NCBI GenBank assembly: GCA_030844895.1
Contig: CM061233.1
Location: 66,269,656 to 66,333,655 of the forward strand
Direction of reading: 5' to 3'
Source: Ambrosia x helenae
Taxonomy: Eukaryota; Streptophyta; Magnoliopsida; Asterales; Asteraceae
Length of the DNA stretch: 64,000 nucleotides
Shown here: positions 1 through 9,606 of the stretch, piece by piece
Position numbering within the stretch: position 1 is the stretch's first letter
How the letters are laid out: every line of letters starts with the position of its first letter
Position numbers and translations under genes: made by a program
The notes under the pieces: generated by a model
Told to the model about the DNA's origin: nothing
The model's database searches: none
Seen by the model: the letters and a program-made list of their open reading frames with translations, nothing else

Positions 1-228
1 ACAGGAGGCTCAAGAAAGGCGCAAAAGCTTCTACAAGCAATCTGTTACATTACGGTTTGGTGTATATGGAATGTGCGGAACGAACTTATTTTTCGTCAGT
101 AGCAAAGCTCCATTCGAAAGATCATAGGGGATATAAAGTCGTTAAGTTTCCTATGGGTTAAAGCACGGGCGAAAACGTTAAAATTAGAGTGGGACAACTG
201 GGGTGGTTTATTTCTTTCAAATGTATAG
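1..228 (+). pseudogene. LINE ORF2 C-terminal fragment (zf-RVT region)
   Basis: Frame 1 reads residues such as VWCIWNVRNELIF, then SLSFLWVKARAKTLKLEWD, the usual tail of plant L1-type ORF2 proteins after the zf-RVT domain. An in-frame TAG at 100-102 breaks it, and it stops naturally at 226-228. In a working element this protein carries endonuclease and reverse transcriptase for target-primed insertion. Only the last 75 codons are visible, so the state of the catalytic domains is unknown. Confidence 0.7.
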
Positions 229-345
229 TTCTTAGATGTTTTGTTTCGTTTTTAATTTGCTGTTTTGGTGTAATGGGTGTACTTGGCTAGTTTCTCGCTA
301 GCGTTGGGTGATAAATAAAGTTTGTTGGCCGTTTAAAAAAAAAAA
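1..345 (+). mobile_element. 3' end of a LINE (non-LTR) retrotransposon with poly(A) tail
   Basis: The window opens inside a LINE. A reverse-transcriptase C-terminal reading frame ends at 226-228, a short 3' untranslated stretch follows, and an A-run sits at 335-345. The body of the element lies left of the window, so the 5' end and the target duplication cannot be seen. Identification rests on the C-terminal peptide pattern and the terminal A-run. Confidence 0.75.
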
Positions 346-492
346 GAGGGAAACACTACACCATCCCCTCTTGTTAAAAATGTCAAATCAAGGAGAATGT
401 TTTTATTTTTTTTATGCAAGTGACAAAATATCAATGATTTCACAATTGAATGGAAAGTATAAGTAAATAATGTGGGGGTGGGGTACTAGAAA

Positions 493-770
493 ACAACCCT
501 CTTATATTATATATTTAGTATAATAAATCACATATACACACATTATACATTGTGTGATCTAAGTATAACTTTTTTAACTTCACAACCTAAGAACCTTTTA
601 ATTTATTGTTGTTGATCTACTTGGTTATTAAAAGGGTTATGGGTTTCATACTGTGACATCATATTTTGAGGTATGTGATAGCTTTCTTTTGGTATGTAAT
701 GTGGGTCAGGGTATATGAATCCTAAATAGGAGGTGTATGGTTCCTAAATACCTATTAAAAAGAGGGTTGT
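493..770. mobile_element. Candidate MITE with imperfect terminal inverted repeats
   Basis: The left end reads ACAACCCTCTT and the right end AAGAGGGTTGT, exact inverted copies. The similarity continues imperfectly inward to a shared ATTTAG about 30 bp in. TACTA occurs outside both ends (484-488 and 775-779) and may be a target duplication, with four unexplained bases between it and each repeat. There is no coding capacity. The superfamily is not assigned. Confidence 0.45.
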
Positions 771-1426
771 CACCTACTAACCGTTTTTTTTTTTTTTTGA
801 TAAAAGATATCTGAATTTTGAAATCTCCTTTAGATAGCGAAATATGTTGAGCCACCCTTGACCTTACCTTATTTTCGATTTAAAGTTGCAAGATTTATGA
901 ATTCATAAAAATCCCATACATTGAAAACGCGTGAGGTTTGTAGGTTTAGAATACATAAACAAAGTGACTAAGATAAGTTAATTTATCCAAACTTATTATT
1001 ATGACTTATATAAAAACTTCCAATTTTCAGTTTAACTGATTAGTCCAGTCTTAAAAACATTAATTAAAAACGATGACACAAGTTAGGGGGTTTTACAAGC
1101 TAGTCCGTATTCTCCTGGAACGGTTTGACATCATCCTCAAGCGGCAAACTAACGATGGACAGTTGAAATCCCATCTGAAATATGGATATAAAGAGTCATG
1201 TCTGATGTCACTAACCCCAAAAATATATAAATTGGATTTCTTCATAACTCCATCGTATAAAAAGAAAGTATATATAACACGTTTTCTTTTCTTCTCTTTT
1301 ACTAAAACACGAATTAATGTACATAATGAATACGACTTTTTCATTGCGTAACACAAAACAAAACACACGACCCATTCTCCATCAACACATTTCACAAATA
1401 ATAAACTGCCACGTGTCATGATCCCA
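771..1426. other. Non-coding stretch downstream of the DUF4228 gene
   Basis: AT-rich sequence with a T-run near 784-799. The short open frames on both strands show no protein-like composition or known motif. It lies 3' of the minus-strand gene and should contain its 3' UTR. I could not pick a convincing poly(A) signal. Confidence 0.5.
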
Positions 1427-1909
1427 TCACAGCTTCTTCAACGCCACCTGGAAATCCACTCTCTCCGGTCTCCTCACACTACCATTCCTTTTCCGCCGTC
1501 CACTTAACGACGTCGTTCTACTAATCTTCTTCTTCTTCTTCTTCTTCATGTTTTCTGAACTCTTCTCAAGCACTGAACTTGCTTTAATGGCCAACAAACA
1601 TATCTCTTGTAAAGAAACTGGTCTGTGTAACTTGGATATGGGCATAATAAAATATAACTGACCCATCTGCAGCTCCTGGTCTAAGGGCACGTGAGGCACG
1701 TGACAGTTGACAAACATGTCTTCGGAGTTGCATAGGAAGAACATGTCTGGTTGGTTGTCGGATAACACGGTTCTAACGGTTATAGGATGCTGATACTCTT
1801 GTAACCGACCGTTGATTGAGTGGATCACCTTTGCTGTTGCTGTTGTTGTTGTTGATAATGTTGTTTGATGGTTTGAATGATAATATTGGGTTGATGCAGC
1901 TGTACCCAT
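1427..1909 (-). CDS. DUF4228 / PADRE domain protein
   Basis: Intact single-exon protein of 160 residues, the usual size for plant DUF4228 proteins. It begins MGTAAS, a classic N-myristoylation signal (Gly2), so membrane attachment is likely. The family core runs from about residue 25 to 105: VIHSINGRLQEY, then TVRTVLSDNQPDMFFLCNSE, then LQMGQLYFIMPISKL. A lysine run (KKKKKKK) and a basic, Arg/Ser-rich tail follow. Family members in Arabidopsis respond to pathogens and abiotic stress; the biochemical activity is unknown. The start is fixed by the MG myristoylation context and the absence of an upstream in-frame alternative. It is the only clearly intact ordinary plant gene in the window. Confidence 0.9.
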   Translation of the reverse strand: MGTAASTQYYHSNHQTTLSTTTTATAKVIHSINGRLQEYQHPITVRTVLSDNQPDMFFLCNSEDMFVNCHVPHVPLDQELQMGQLYFIMPISKLHRPVSLQEICLLAIKASSVLEKSSENMKKKKKKKISRTTSLSGRRKRNGSVRRPERVDFQVALKKL

Positions 1910-2106
1910 AGTAATATGTTGAAGATGTTTTTTTTTTTTTTTTAAATAAAGTTTATAGGTGGTGGAATAATAATTTTATTGTGATGAGGTGAGATACAGG
2001 GAGGGTGTATGTATAGAGAGAGGCGTGTGTATGAGTTTTGCCGGTGTGAATAATGAATTGGGTGTGTGGTTTCTATTTTGGATTTATTTGTTTGGTTTTG
2101 GACAAA
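1910..2106 (-). promoter_or_regulatory. Probable 5' UTR of the DUF4228 gene
   Basis: On the minus strand the bases just before the start codon include a pure A-run and, further up, CT-rich repeats near 2005-2025, typical of plant leaders. A second TATAAA-like string near 1951-1956 is only about 45 bp from the start codon and would leave a very short leader. Confidence 0.4.
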
Positions 2107-2112
2107 TTTATA
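2107..2112 (-). promoter_or_regulatory. Candidate TATA box of the DUF4228 gene
   Basis: The minus strand reads TATAAA followed by T, about 200 bp upstream of the start codon. This allows a leader of roughly 165 bases. The sequence match is good, but no transcript evidence is available. Confidence 0.35.
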
Positions 2113-2234
2113 TTCATGAAAAGTAGTTTGGGACCATGGGTGAAATTGTAGGATATCGGGTTTGAATTATAAAAAAAAAAGTAATTTATGTCCTGCGAGT
2201 TTTTCGTAGTAGACAAAGCTAATATGAAATTACA

Positions 2235-2242
2235 ACACGTGT
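2235..2242. promoter_or_regulatory. G-box / ABRE-type palindrome ACACGTGT
   Basis: A perfect ACACGTGT palindrome lies about 330 bp upstream of the DUF4228 start codon. ACGTG-core elements bind bZIP and bHLH factors and often mediate ABA or light responses. Stress regulation would fit the gene family. One site alone is weak evidence. Confidence 0.35.
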
Positions 2243-3231
2243 GTTACTATGTAGTATTGAAAATAATGTATTATATTAGTATGAGAAATCAACAATTTAA
2301 TTTAATCACATGCATATGAATAAAAATGAAAATGTATAATATCTGTTAATGAAAACAGAAATACATATCATAAATTTAAGAAAAATTCCTTGTAAGCAAC
2401 ATTTGTGTTTGCCTTTTTTGTCTCCTTTTTCTAAGAGCATAAATTACAAAAAAAAAAAAAACCTAATTCAAAGAAATTAAAAAAAAAAGGAAAAACCTTA
2501 ATTTTATATTCATAACGTGGTGACAAATAAAACACGACATTAAGTATAGCTGGTGCTGAATACTTGAATAGCCAAAATAACCGCCTAATAATAAAACGTG
2601 ATGAAAAAGAAAACAGCAAACTGACCAAATTCGTCACATTTAATGGATGATGTTATAATAACTCAATTGTTGATGACCAGATGATTACATTAAGAGTGAA
2701 TTAAAAAGGTGATAACGAAGCTTATGTTATGCAAATAAGTGAGGAAGATACATTAAGTGAGTGAATAAGATAAACTATGAATCGATGGAAAACGATAGTG
2801 CTACGGAGATGACAACAATTGATGAGAGTTTATTTAGTTAGTTGGGTCAGTGATCGATCTCAGCTACAGTGATGGAGAGATTCAAGGTTTGGAGTAAAGA
2901 CTTTTAGAGTTAAAAGGAAAGAAGAATTCATGCCAATTATTTTTATTTTGTTTTCTTATTTATTCTTAGGTTAGAAAATCTAAAATTGCATGAGGTTAGA
3001 TCAATGAAATATTATACAGCTATTAATGAGTAAAAATACAAAAAGAATTAGTTAAAAAAAAATAAAGGCAAATTGGAATTTATTAATCCCACCTTTTTAC
3101 AGTTGGCCGATAATAATCCTACCTGAGTTTATTCTTTTCACCAGTCCCACCTTTCAGACATTTTACTCTCAATGCACCCCCCGTTAACTCATACTAACGT
3201 TGTTAGCTGAAACTCACAATTCTAGGCGATT
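2243..3231. other. Intergenic, no gene recognised
   Basis: AT-rich sequence with several A-runs (for example around 2448-2461 and 2478-2489). A frame at 2431-2637 is Phe-rich low-complexity translation and is not credible as a gene. The part from about 3070 to 3230 may belong to the same mobile element as the foldback that follows, but I cannot define its left end. Confidence 0.5.
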
Positions 3232-3436
3232 ATTCAGCGGATTTGAAAGAGGGAATCGAGACGAAGATATTGTTATGTTCAATTAAAGAAATAAGCATGG
3301 TTCGTTGGTTTTATGTTGATGTTCTCATCGGATGGGATAACCGAAACCAACGATTAAACCATCGAACCATGCTTATTTCTACCATTGAACATACCAATAT
3401 CTTCGTTTCGATTCCCTCTTTCACATCCGGTGAATA
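3232..3436. repeat. Long foldback (inverted repeat, arms about 75 bp)
   Basis: The left arm (about 3232-3313) and right arm (about 3350-3436) are inverted copies with only scattered mismatches. Shared blocks include GAAAGAGGGAATCGA, ACGAAGATATTG and AAATAAGCATGGTTCG. The central segment is about 40-50 bp. A transcript would form a near-perfect hairpin, as in foldback or MITE-type elements and young miRNA or siRNA loci. The small frame across it is a by-product of the repeat. Confidence 0.75.
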
Positions 3437-4012
3437 AAACATCAATTTTTTATTTATTTTTTATGTGTAAATATATTTGTTTCAAGTTTGAAACGCACTC
3501 TATTAGCTTCTTGGGGAAGTAATAGGATCATTTACAGTCTGTAAATAATGGACTAACCGCCTTCATAAACCTGTATTAATTTGATTAACATAACTTTTTA
3601 TGCAATTCAAAGCAAAGGCTTGCATACATGTTGTATAAGTTTGAGGTACTTGATTGATTTAAAGTAGTAATTATCCACATATGTAAAGATAAGAACTGCA
3701 CAATATGGAAAGATTTATTTATGAAACCCGATTGCATAAGCATCTTGTTCAAAGAGTAGAAGAATGAAAAAAAAAAAAAAAAAAAAAAAAAACACTAATT
3801 TGACCAATTCAGAACCAACATTGACCAATTTTAACAAAAAAAAAAAAAAACACTAATTGGCTCCTATCAAATATAAGAAAATTAAGCAAGAAAAGTATAT
3901 ATGAAGCACAACCTCTAAATTAGGTTATTCAACGATCTAGGCTGTGAAACTCCTTTTTAAAAGATTAAACACAAAATACCACATAAAAGTTAACATTAGT
4001 AACTTTGAAACC
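3437..4012. other. Non-coding stretch with two A-runs
   Basis: A-runs at about 3767-3792 and 3836-3850 are each followed by CACTAATT. The about 45 bp between them repeats TTGACCAATT, so this looks like a small duplication or a retro-insertion scar. No gene seen. Confidence 0.45.
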
Positions 4013-4269
4013 TTACAATTCCTTAAAGTCATCCATGGCTTCACCCAAACCTTCGCTTGATACTTCTTCCCACCCATATATCATTCTGCGTGTGATATAA
4101 TGCGTCGTCCACTCGTCCCTGCAACCATCTGCTCCTTCGTGCAATCGAGATCGCTCACTACTACCACATATTGCTCCAAGTAGGCCCATGTATCACGTTG
4201 ATTTATGAAACGAAAGAGCACTATAAATGGAATGCAACTCATCAACACGGCCTTGTAAAGCCATTCAAC
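4013..4269 (-). pseudogene. Last exon-like segment of an unrecognised plant gene
   Basis: Opens after an acceptor-like TTTGCAG and reads VEWLYKAVLMSCIPFIVLF, a hydrophobic segment that could span a membrane. It continues with NQRDTWAYLEQYVVVVSDL and GRRIISHAE. An in-frame TGA then appears at about 4081. Shifting one frame restores protein-like sequence (WEEVSSEGLGEAMDDFKEL) to a stop at 4013-4015. This suggests one frameshift near the C-terminus. I do not recognise the family; composition suggests an organellar membrane protein, which is inference. Confidence 0.45.
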
Positions 4270-4306
4270 CTGCAAATAGAATGTAATTATTATCAAATTC
4301 TTATAC

Positions 4307-4452
4307 GTTGTCTTCTTGCTGGGGCCAAAAATGAGAATGGTATTCCTCCACTTTTCCGAGTGATAAGCCTTGTTCGTCTCGATTCAATGAAACTACAAAT
4401 TGCCTAAACCCCGAAACTCTACCGTTAACCTTTTCAATTCGACTCTTTATAT
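4307..4452 (-). pseudogene. Internal exon-like segment of the same unrecognised gene
   Basis: Bounded by an acceptor-like TTGCAG and a donor-like GTATAAG. It reads IKSRIEKVNGRVSGFRQFVV, then SLNRDEQGLSLGKVEEYHSH and FWPQQEDN. The frame is continuous with the downstream segment (…EDN then VEWLYK…) if 4270-4306 is removed. That gap is only 37 bp, shorter than normal plant introns, which argues for an internal deletion and therefore a decayed copy. Confidence 0.45.
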
Positions 4453-4585
4453 CTGCAACTTATTTAACCCTTTCTGTTTTTTGCTTTCAAATCTTCTCCC
4501 AAAGGTGTGTCCAACGCTAGTTAAGCTTCCAATGATGTTGATTTGTCATCAAATCAAAACATGTTTATACCTAAGCACATAGTTA

Positions 4586-4618
<33 letters not shown>

Positions 4619-4800
4619 AAGAAAGAAGAACCAACCAGTTAGTTAATCATATGTGAATGGAACTTGGGATAGCCTTTAATTAGCTAACTCGTTATTAGCA
4701 CTCATCAACTCAAGTTCATGTACTTTCCTTTTATCATTAAACATGTTAGTCGTTTGGCCGTGGAACATTCAAATTGCATAAACCTCCGAAGTAGTATTAC

Positions 4801-4962
4801 CACAAAATTCAGGTTTCCAAGGTTCATATCCTTGTTGTCTGAGTTTCTCTGCTGCAGGATCTAACAACGCCTCTTTTGCGACTTCAAAAGCCTTCCCTTT
4901 TTCTTGGGCTGGTTTAGACTTCGTTGGGGCCTTCACGGGATAAGGTGGAGCTATAACTGGTG
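4801..4962 (-). pseudogene. Upstream exon-like segment of the same unrecognised gene
   Basis: Starts after a pyrimidine-rich tract ending GTATCAG and reads PPVIAPPYPVKAPTKSKPAQ, then EKGKAFEVAKEALLDPAAEK and LRQQGYEPWKPEFC. A donor-like GTAATA follows. The splice phase matches the next segment (G joins AT to give Asp). No first exon, start codon or transit peptide was found upstream; a MITE lies at 5264-5578. Matching splice phases make shared origin of the three pieces likely. Confidence 0.45.
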
Positions 4963-5263
4963 GCTGATACACATACACAGAAAGAAAAGAAGCACACTAA
5001 TATAAAATTTTTTTTACATTTTTTAGCATAATAAAGGTCGCTTAAGTTTGGTTATATTAGGTAAGATGATGATGTTAAGCTTAAACCAACTAAACTAAGC
5101 ATATAGAAATGATAATGTACTGCAGCAGGTTCATTTCATCTTGCCATGAATCTTTTACGCTCCTTTTTTTTTTTAAACAGGCGAAGGTGGATCATAATCT
5201 GGTACATTCAATTGAAATAGTTGAGACATGTATGATGATACATACAATCGAAAATTACATTTA
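4963..5263. other. Intron-like or intergenic sequence
   Basis: AT-rich with T-runs and no open frame of interest. It would be intron if the gene at 4013-4962 has further 5' exons, but none was found. TTA at 5261-5263 is the left target duplication of the adjacent MITE. Confidence 0.4.
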
Positions 5264-5578
5264 GGGGCTGTTTGGTTGATTAAGTGCTGAATCATTAAGA
5301 GGTCTGAATGGTTAAGAGGTCTGAATGGTTAAGCGCTGAATCATTAAGTTGGATCTCTTAATGGTTAGTTTTCTTATCCCACGTTGATAGGGGAGCCTCA
5401 TTAAGGTTCAGCCTAGTTCAGCACTTAATAGTTCAGTGCTTAATGGTTCAGCAACATCCCAAATCTTAATGATTCAGACTTAACCATTCTATTCAGAGGT
5501 TGAAACAAACGCGCTGAATGCTGAATCATTCAGCACTGAATGGTTAAGAGCCTCATTAAGAGGCTACCAAACAGCCCC
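5264..5578. mobile_element. Tourist-like (PIF/Harbinger) MITE, 315 bp
   Basis: Terminal inverted repeats GGGGCTGTTTGGT (left) and ACCAAACAGCCCC (right) match exactly. Both ends are flanked by the 3-bp duplication TTA (5261-5263 and 5579-5581), the signature of PIF/Harbinger transposition. The interior is made of repeated CTGAATNNTTAAG-like units in both orientations. There is no transposase, so mobility would depend on an autonomous relative. Confidence 0.9.
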
Positions 5579-5581
5579 TTA

Positions 5582-6691
5582 GCTGTGAATACATGTAGGA
5601 AGAACCGCCTTCTTAAAAGGTGATTGGTGCATTTCATCAAACACTTGTGGTACAACTCAAATCACTTTCAAAATGATTTAGAAAACCCAAAGGAAAAACA
5701 TTTAATTTTCACAGAAATATATTAAGAACTTACACGTAATTTCCAGTTGTAACGATGGGATTCACTTCCATTTGGATTTAGCAAAGTAGGGCGATAATCA
5801 TGTTCATGAAATTAATCATAGTAAGAGCACACTGCATACACAAAAGAAGTATATTAATATAAATGTAATATAAATGCATAAACAGAACTACAAACTTATA
5901 AAGAGTAAGATCACTGATTGAAAAATTGGGCGAGTGGCGGAGATTCTGTGTAGGGAATGATGATAACTTGTATCAGTGACTTATACGGTGCCATCAAATG
6001 TTGTACGTAAGGGCATATTGGGAAGAAAATGATAAAAGTTAGAGATTTATGCATGAGACTTTTTGTATGCCATCTTAAAATGATGGTAAAATGACTATCT
6101 TAGCCATCTCTCCTCCTTAATAAGGTAACATAGATAGATATAGATTGTAAAAAGCAACGTTATTACGTGAAGTGTTCGTGCTTTTAATTAAGGGCAATAA
6201 TTTCTGACACAATTCAAAATTTAACTTTAAACTTAAGTTGCCTAAAAAAGGCTTTGGATTAGTTGACATGACATGCATTAAAAACCGGTTTCTTTGGGTT
6301 AACCTGTTATATAAGCAAGTTGGATTCGGGTTAACTTGTTATATAAATAAGTCAGGCTCGGGTTAACCTGCTATTTTGTTTAAGTATTTAAGAAACAAAC
6401 GTTTTTAAATTCTTATTTTTCTATTTTCTATATCCTAAAGATACCCTTGCAAGTTCCAATCTATTTTCAAGATTTTTCATGAAAAATATTCATATTACGC
6501 ATTTTGTAACCCAACAAGTCATCTATAACTCGGCAAAGTGTATGAATTATTTAAAAAATGGGTTAAACAAGTTGTGTTGGAGTTGAGTTGAATTTATTTG
6601 TATAAGAGTTAGATTTAAGATATTTAATACGAATAATAATATGGGTTGAAATCTATTTGGTAGGAAACATGTTTTAAATAATATATAAACT
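5582..6691. other. Intergenic, no gene recognised
   Basis: AT-rich. Around 6290-6370 there are three tandem-like copies of a unit containing GGGTTAACCTG and ATATAAGCAAGT-like text. No coding signal seen. Confidence 0.4.
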
Positions 6692-6859
6692 ACTAGCTGA
6701 TTACCCGGGAGTGTCCCGGGGTTGAAAATCTAATATGACTTAATAAAAATGATAAAAGTAGAAAACATACCAATCGTAAACTCAGTCATACGGATCATTA
6801 ATTCTCATTTGCATTCACTGACCTGAACCTTGAAGCAAATGTGGCGATTCATAATTCAC

Positions 6860-6950
6860 TTAAGCAGTAGCTTCGGTTTTCTCTTCATACTCCTGTGGTG
6901 GGTGAAGAGTACAGATGAGGTTGCGGTCTCCATAGCAGTCTGACTTTCCA
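6860..6950 (-). pseudogene. C-terminal fragment resembling glycine decarboxylase P protein
   Basis: The minus strand reads YGDRNLICTLHPPQEYEEK followed by TEATA and a stop at 6860-6862. This resembles the C-terminus of plant mitochondrial glycine dehydrogenase (P protein), which has VYGDRNLICTL near its end. The expected preceding residues are garbled by small indels, and no other part of the roughly 1,000-residue enzyme is present. It is a scrap, probably captured or duplicated by the surrounding element. Confidence 0.5.
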
Positions 6951-7149
6951 AACCAGATGATCCAGGTCCTTTAGCATTTGCACCAGGAGTCTACAGAAGT
7001 AAACATAGAATTTACATACAATTAGATTTGGTAAAATAAACAAAACATTTTCTAAATAAATATTAGATACATAAAAATCCTTTCATTTACCGTACAGTAG
7101 GAGATGAAAATTATCCTAAATATCATACCATAAGTTGACTGACCTGTAG

Positions 7150-7470
7150 AGAACTGCTGAGTGCCGCTATTGACCACCATTGTAAGCTCTAGCAGATGGA
7201 TGACATTGAAATCTGAGAGGCCCCACCATCAGACACCAACTTCTTCACCCTGATAAAAGTGAAGTCAGTGACATAAATGAAATTTATAGAAAAGTTACAC
7301 ATTTCACCACAAAATGAACTTTTTGGCATCGCTAATTTGCTGCAGCTTACAAATCTGTGTTTCCATGATGCAATCATTCAAGTTTTGTGGTAATCACATA
7401 ATGCCACTCAATTTGCTGCTGCTGCTGGCCATATGTAGTATTCCTTCTAGACGGATACATCCTACACAAA
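7150..7470 (-). other. Possible further gene scraps, unrecognised
   Basis: Minus-strand reading gives short protein-like pieces (PSRRNTTYGQQQQQIEW near 7400-7460 and PSARAYNGG near 7180-7210) with stops between them. They resemble parts of a Gln/Tyr/Gly-rich protein, but no family can be named. They lie in the Helitron-like region with the glycine decarboxylase scrap. Confidence 0.25.
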
Positions 7471-7891
7471 CCAATAATTCACAAAATTGACAAAAATAAA
7501 TAAATTTACGTAAATCAAACATGTCTAGCTTTAATAATTGAATCACTCAAAATTCAATATCAACCAAACCAATTCCAACAATATTAATCAACATGAACTT
7601 TAACCATCAACTAATCAGCTCTTGCAATGGAAACTTAATTCTTTAACTCTGTTGCTCTTAGTTTTAAATTTCGTCAACATTCTCGTTTTGTTTCGTTAGC
7701 AAACCCTAACTAATTAATCAACTAAAGTGTGACTCACTGTAACATGTTATAATAGGTAAAGTAGGGTCGGCTAAAAAAACTATGCATGTACTTTTGATAA
7801 GATAAGAAGTTTTTTTAACACATCTTTAAGTTGGTCATTTAGAAAGTTCATATTAGATTTTTCAACACCGAGACGCTCCTGGGGTATAAAG

Positions 7892-7941
7892 CTAGTTTAT
7901 ACCCCGGGAGCCTCCCTGGGTTGAAAAATCTAATATGACGT
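7892..7941 (-). repeat. Third Helitron-like terminal sequence, abutting the second
   Basis: Beginning inside the CTAG of the previous end, the minus strand carries another copy: TCAACCCAGGGAGG, CTCCCGGGG, then TATAAACTAG. With 7850-7896 it forms a palindrome of two 3' ends back to back. The final base is C, not the T expected for CTRRT. Confidence 0.4.
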
Positions 7942-8909
7942 AATGAAATTTTCAATATATGATTTACACAAGAAAAACTCAACCAAATACGTCTACAAAG
8001 GAAAACTACCATTTCGATAATTACCGTATCCCCTAACCGCCTAATACACAACCATTTCAATTATATTGGTCCCCTATGAATTTGATTCCTATATTAGCCA
8101 CTAATAATTAAAATAGAATACCACTACATCTAAGCACTATATTTCTAAAAGCCATGTATAAACGACATCGAATTAAGTTATGATTACTTGCCTAACTTCC
8201 ACGTCCTTTGTGGTTATTTCAGCGATCGAATTCTCATTGATCATCTTATTCACCTAAAAATATCTATACCTTGATTTTTCTTCACATTGGAAACCCATAT
8301 AAAACACAACCACCCTTATTAAATAAGAACCACTCAAATTAGATACATGTTTTCTCCTACACCCTAACTCACAAAGCAAACTTAACCCTTTAACCATCTC
8401 TCTTTAAATCACCATAAACCACCGCCTATAACTGGTGTTCCCAGGGTCGGGTCAACCTGTTTGGAGACCTAAAGGAAGATTTATTTTAAGGCCCCTTATA
8501 TGAAGTTTTTAATCCATTTTTTGGTACTAATATTGACCATGATTATAGTCTAAATCCCATACTAATTTATATTTCAAATCAACTTATACTACACTTCTCC
8601 TAATGAAGTCCATGTTATTGTTTTGCATTCCCATCACTTATATGTGTACAAACATGAACCAGATAACACTAATAATTGGATTAAAACAAACATTAAATCT
8701 TCCTCTACATACACAACAACACTCAGTCTTTCACATACCAACTCCAAAGATCCAGGTCCATACACATATATAACTACTCTACCTACCACCTATTAACCTA
8801 ACCACATAAACTAATCTAATATATCAATCACACAATACACATCCTACAACAGCAATATCATCAAAATCAGTTACAAATCAGCATTCGCTATGTTACAATT
8901 TCAGATTTG
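7942..8909. other. Intergenic, no gene recognised
   Basis: AT-rich sequence; short open frames lack protein-like features. It probably includes the body of the element whose end is at 7892-7941, but its other end was not found. ATTTG at 8905-8909 is the left target duplication of the Cassandra composite. Confidence 0.4.
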
Positions 8910-9179
8910 TGTAACACCCCACCCCTCTCACCACCAATATTGTCCGCTTTGCCCATCCAGAGCTCACGGATTTGTTTTTGGTTGCCCTGGTGGAGACTTC
9001 CCAGGAGGTTACCCATCTTGGAATTTCTCCCACCTGAGCACGCTTAACTGTGGAGTTCTCCTCTCATCCACTAATATTAAGCCCCAAAACGCGTTGGTGA
9101 TTTAAGAGGTAAGACATTACTTATGAACCAAGGATCTCTCCTAACCACGGCCGATGTGGGATTTTCCTGGGGTGTCACA
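8910..9179 (-). repeat. Cassandra LTR 1 (270 bp)
   Basis: Starts TGTGACACCCC and ends GGGGTGTTACA on the minus strand. The 5S-like segment is at about 8997-9058; here the C-box region reads GGTAACCTCCTGGGA with small changes from the 5S consensus. It is the 3' LTR of the left-hand unit. Confidence 0.85.
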
Positions 9180-9264
9180 TTCACCCCCCCGTTAGAGTCT
9201 CATCGTCCCTGATGAGGTATGCACCCACCATCCCGAACGGCACAGGAGTGGCTCTGATACCATT
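9180..9264 (-). other. Cassandra internal domain with PBS and PPT
   Basis: Only about 85 bp. On the minus strand the primer-binding site TGGTATCAGAGCC follows LTR 2 after a few bases (about 9250-9262) and matches the initiator-tRNA-Met primer type. A G-run polypurine tract (ACGGGGGGG, about 9183-9191) precedes LTR 1. This is the normal compact Cassandra layout. Confidence 0.85.
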
Positions 9265-9534
9265 TATAACATCCGGCCCCTCTTACCACCAATATTGTCT
9301 GCTTTGCCCTCCCAGAGCTCACGGATTTGTTTTTGGGTGCCCCAGTGGAGACTTCCCAGGAGGTCACCCATCCTACAATTTCTCCCACCTGAGCACGCTT
9401 AACTGTGGAGTTCTCCTCTCATCCACTAACATTAAGCCCCAAAACGCGTTGGTGATTTAAGAGACAAGACATTACTTATGAACCAAGGATCTCTTCTGGC
9501 CACGGCCGATGTGAGATTTTCCTGGGGTGTCACA
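9265..9534 (-). repeat. Cassandra LTR 2 (270 bp)
   Basis: Same length and layout as LTR 1. The 5S-like promoter segment at about 9351-9412 is closer to consensus (GGGTGACCTCCTGGGAAGT). It serves as 5' LTR of the left-hand unit and 3' LTR of the right-hand unit. Confidence 0.85.
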
Positions 9535-9606
9535 TTCACCCCCCGTTAGAGTCTCATCGTCCCTGATGAGGTATGCACCCACCATCCCGAATGGCACAGG
9601 AGTGGC
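9535..9606 (-). other. Truncated second Cassandra internal domain
   Basis: Repeats the internal domain at 9180-9249 almost exactly, with the polypurine tract, but stops at GGAGTGGC just before the primer-binding site. Foreign sequence replaces the rest. Confidence 0.8.

Larger units (their letters stand above)
6692..7896. mobile_element. Region bounded by inverted Helitron-like 3' ends, with gene fragments
   Basis: At the left, the minus strand reads a stem CCGGGACACTCCCGG, a short spacer, then CTAGT. At the right, the plus strand reads a related stem, GGGGTATAAAG, then CTAGT at 7892-7896 followed by T. Both ends adjoin the shared string TTGAAAA(A)TCTAATATGA on their inner sides. A hairpin followed by CTRRT is the canonical Helitron 3' terminus. 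Two such ends facing outward could mean two Helitrons inserted tail to tail, or a captured inverted copy. No TC 5' end was identified. Confidence 0.45.

Noticed and set aside
1073..1351. 92-aa plus-strand frame 3' of the DUF4228 gene
   Set aside because: No recognisable motif and AT-driven composition; overlaps an equally open frame on the other strand.
3243..3437. 64-aa plus-strand frame
   Set aside because: Lies entirely in the foldback; the two ends of the peptide come from inverted copies.
4400..4582. 60-aa plus-strand frame
   Set aside because: Antisense to the exon-like segment and its intron; no protein features of its own.
7848..8060. 70-aa minus-strand frame
   Set aside because: Spans the Helitron-like palindrome; no support.
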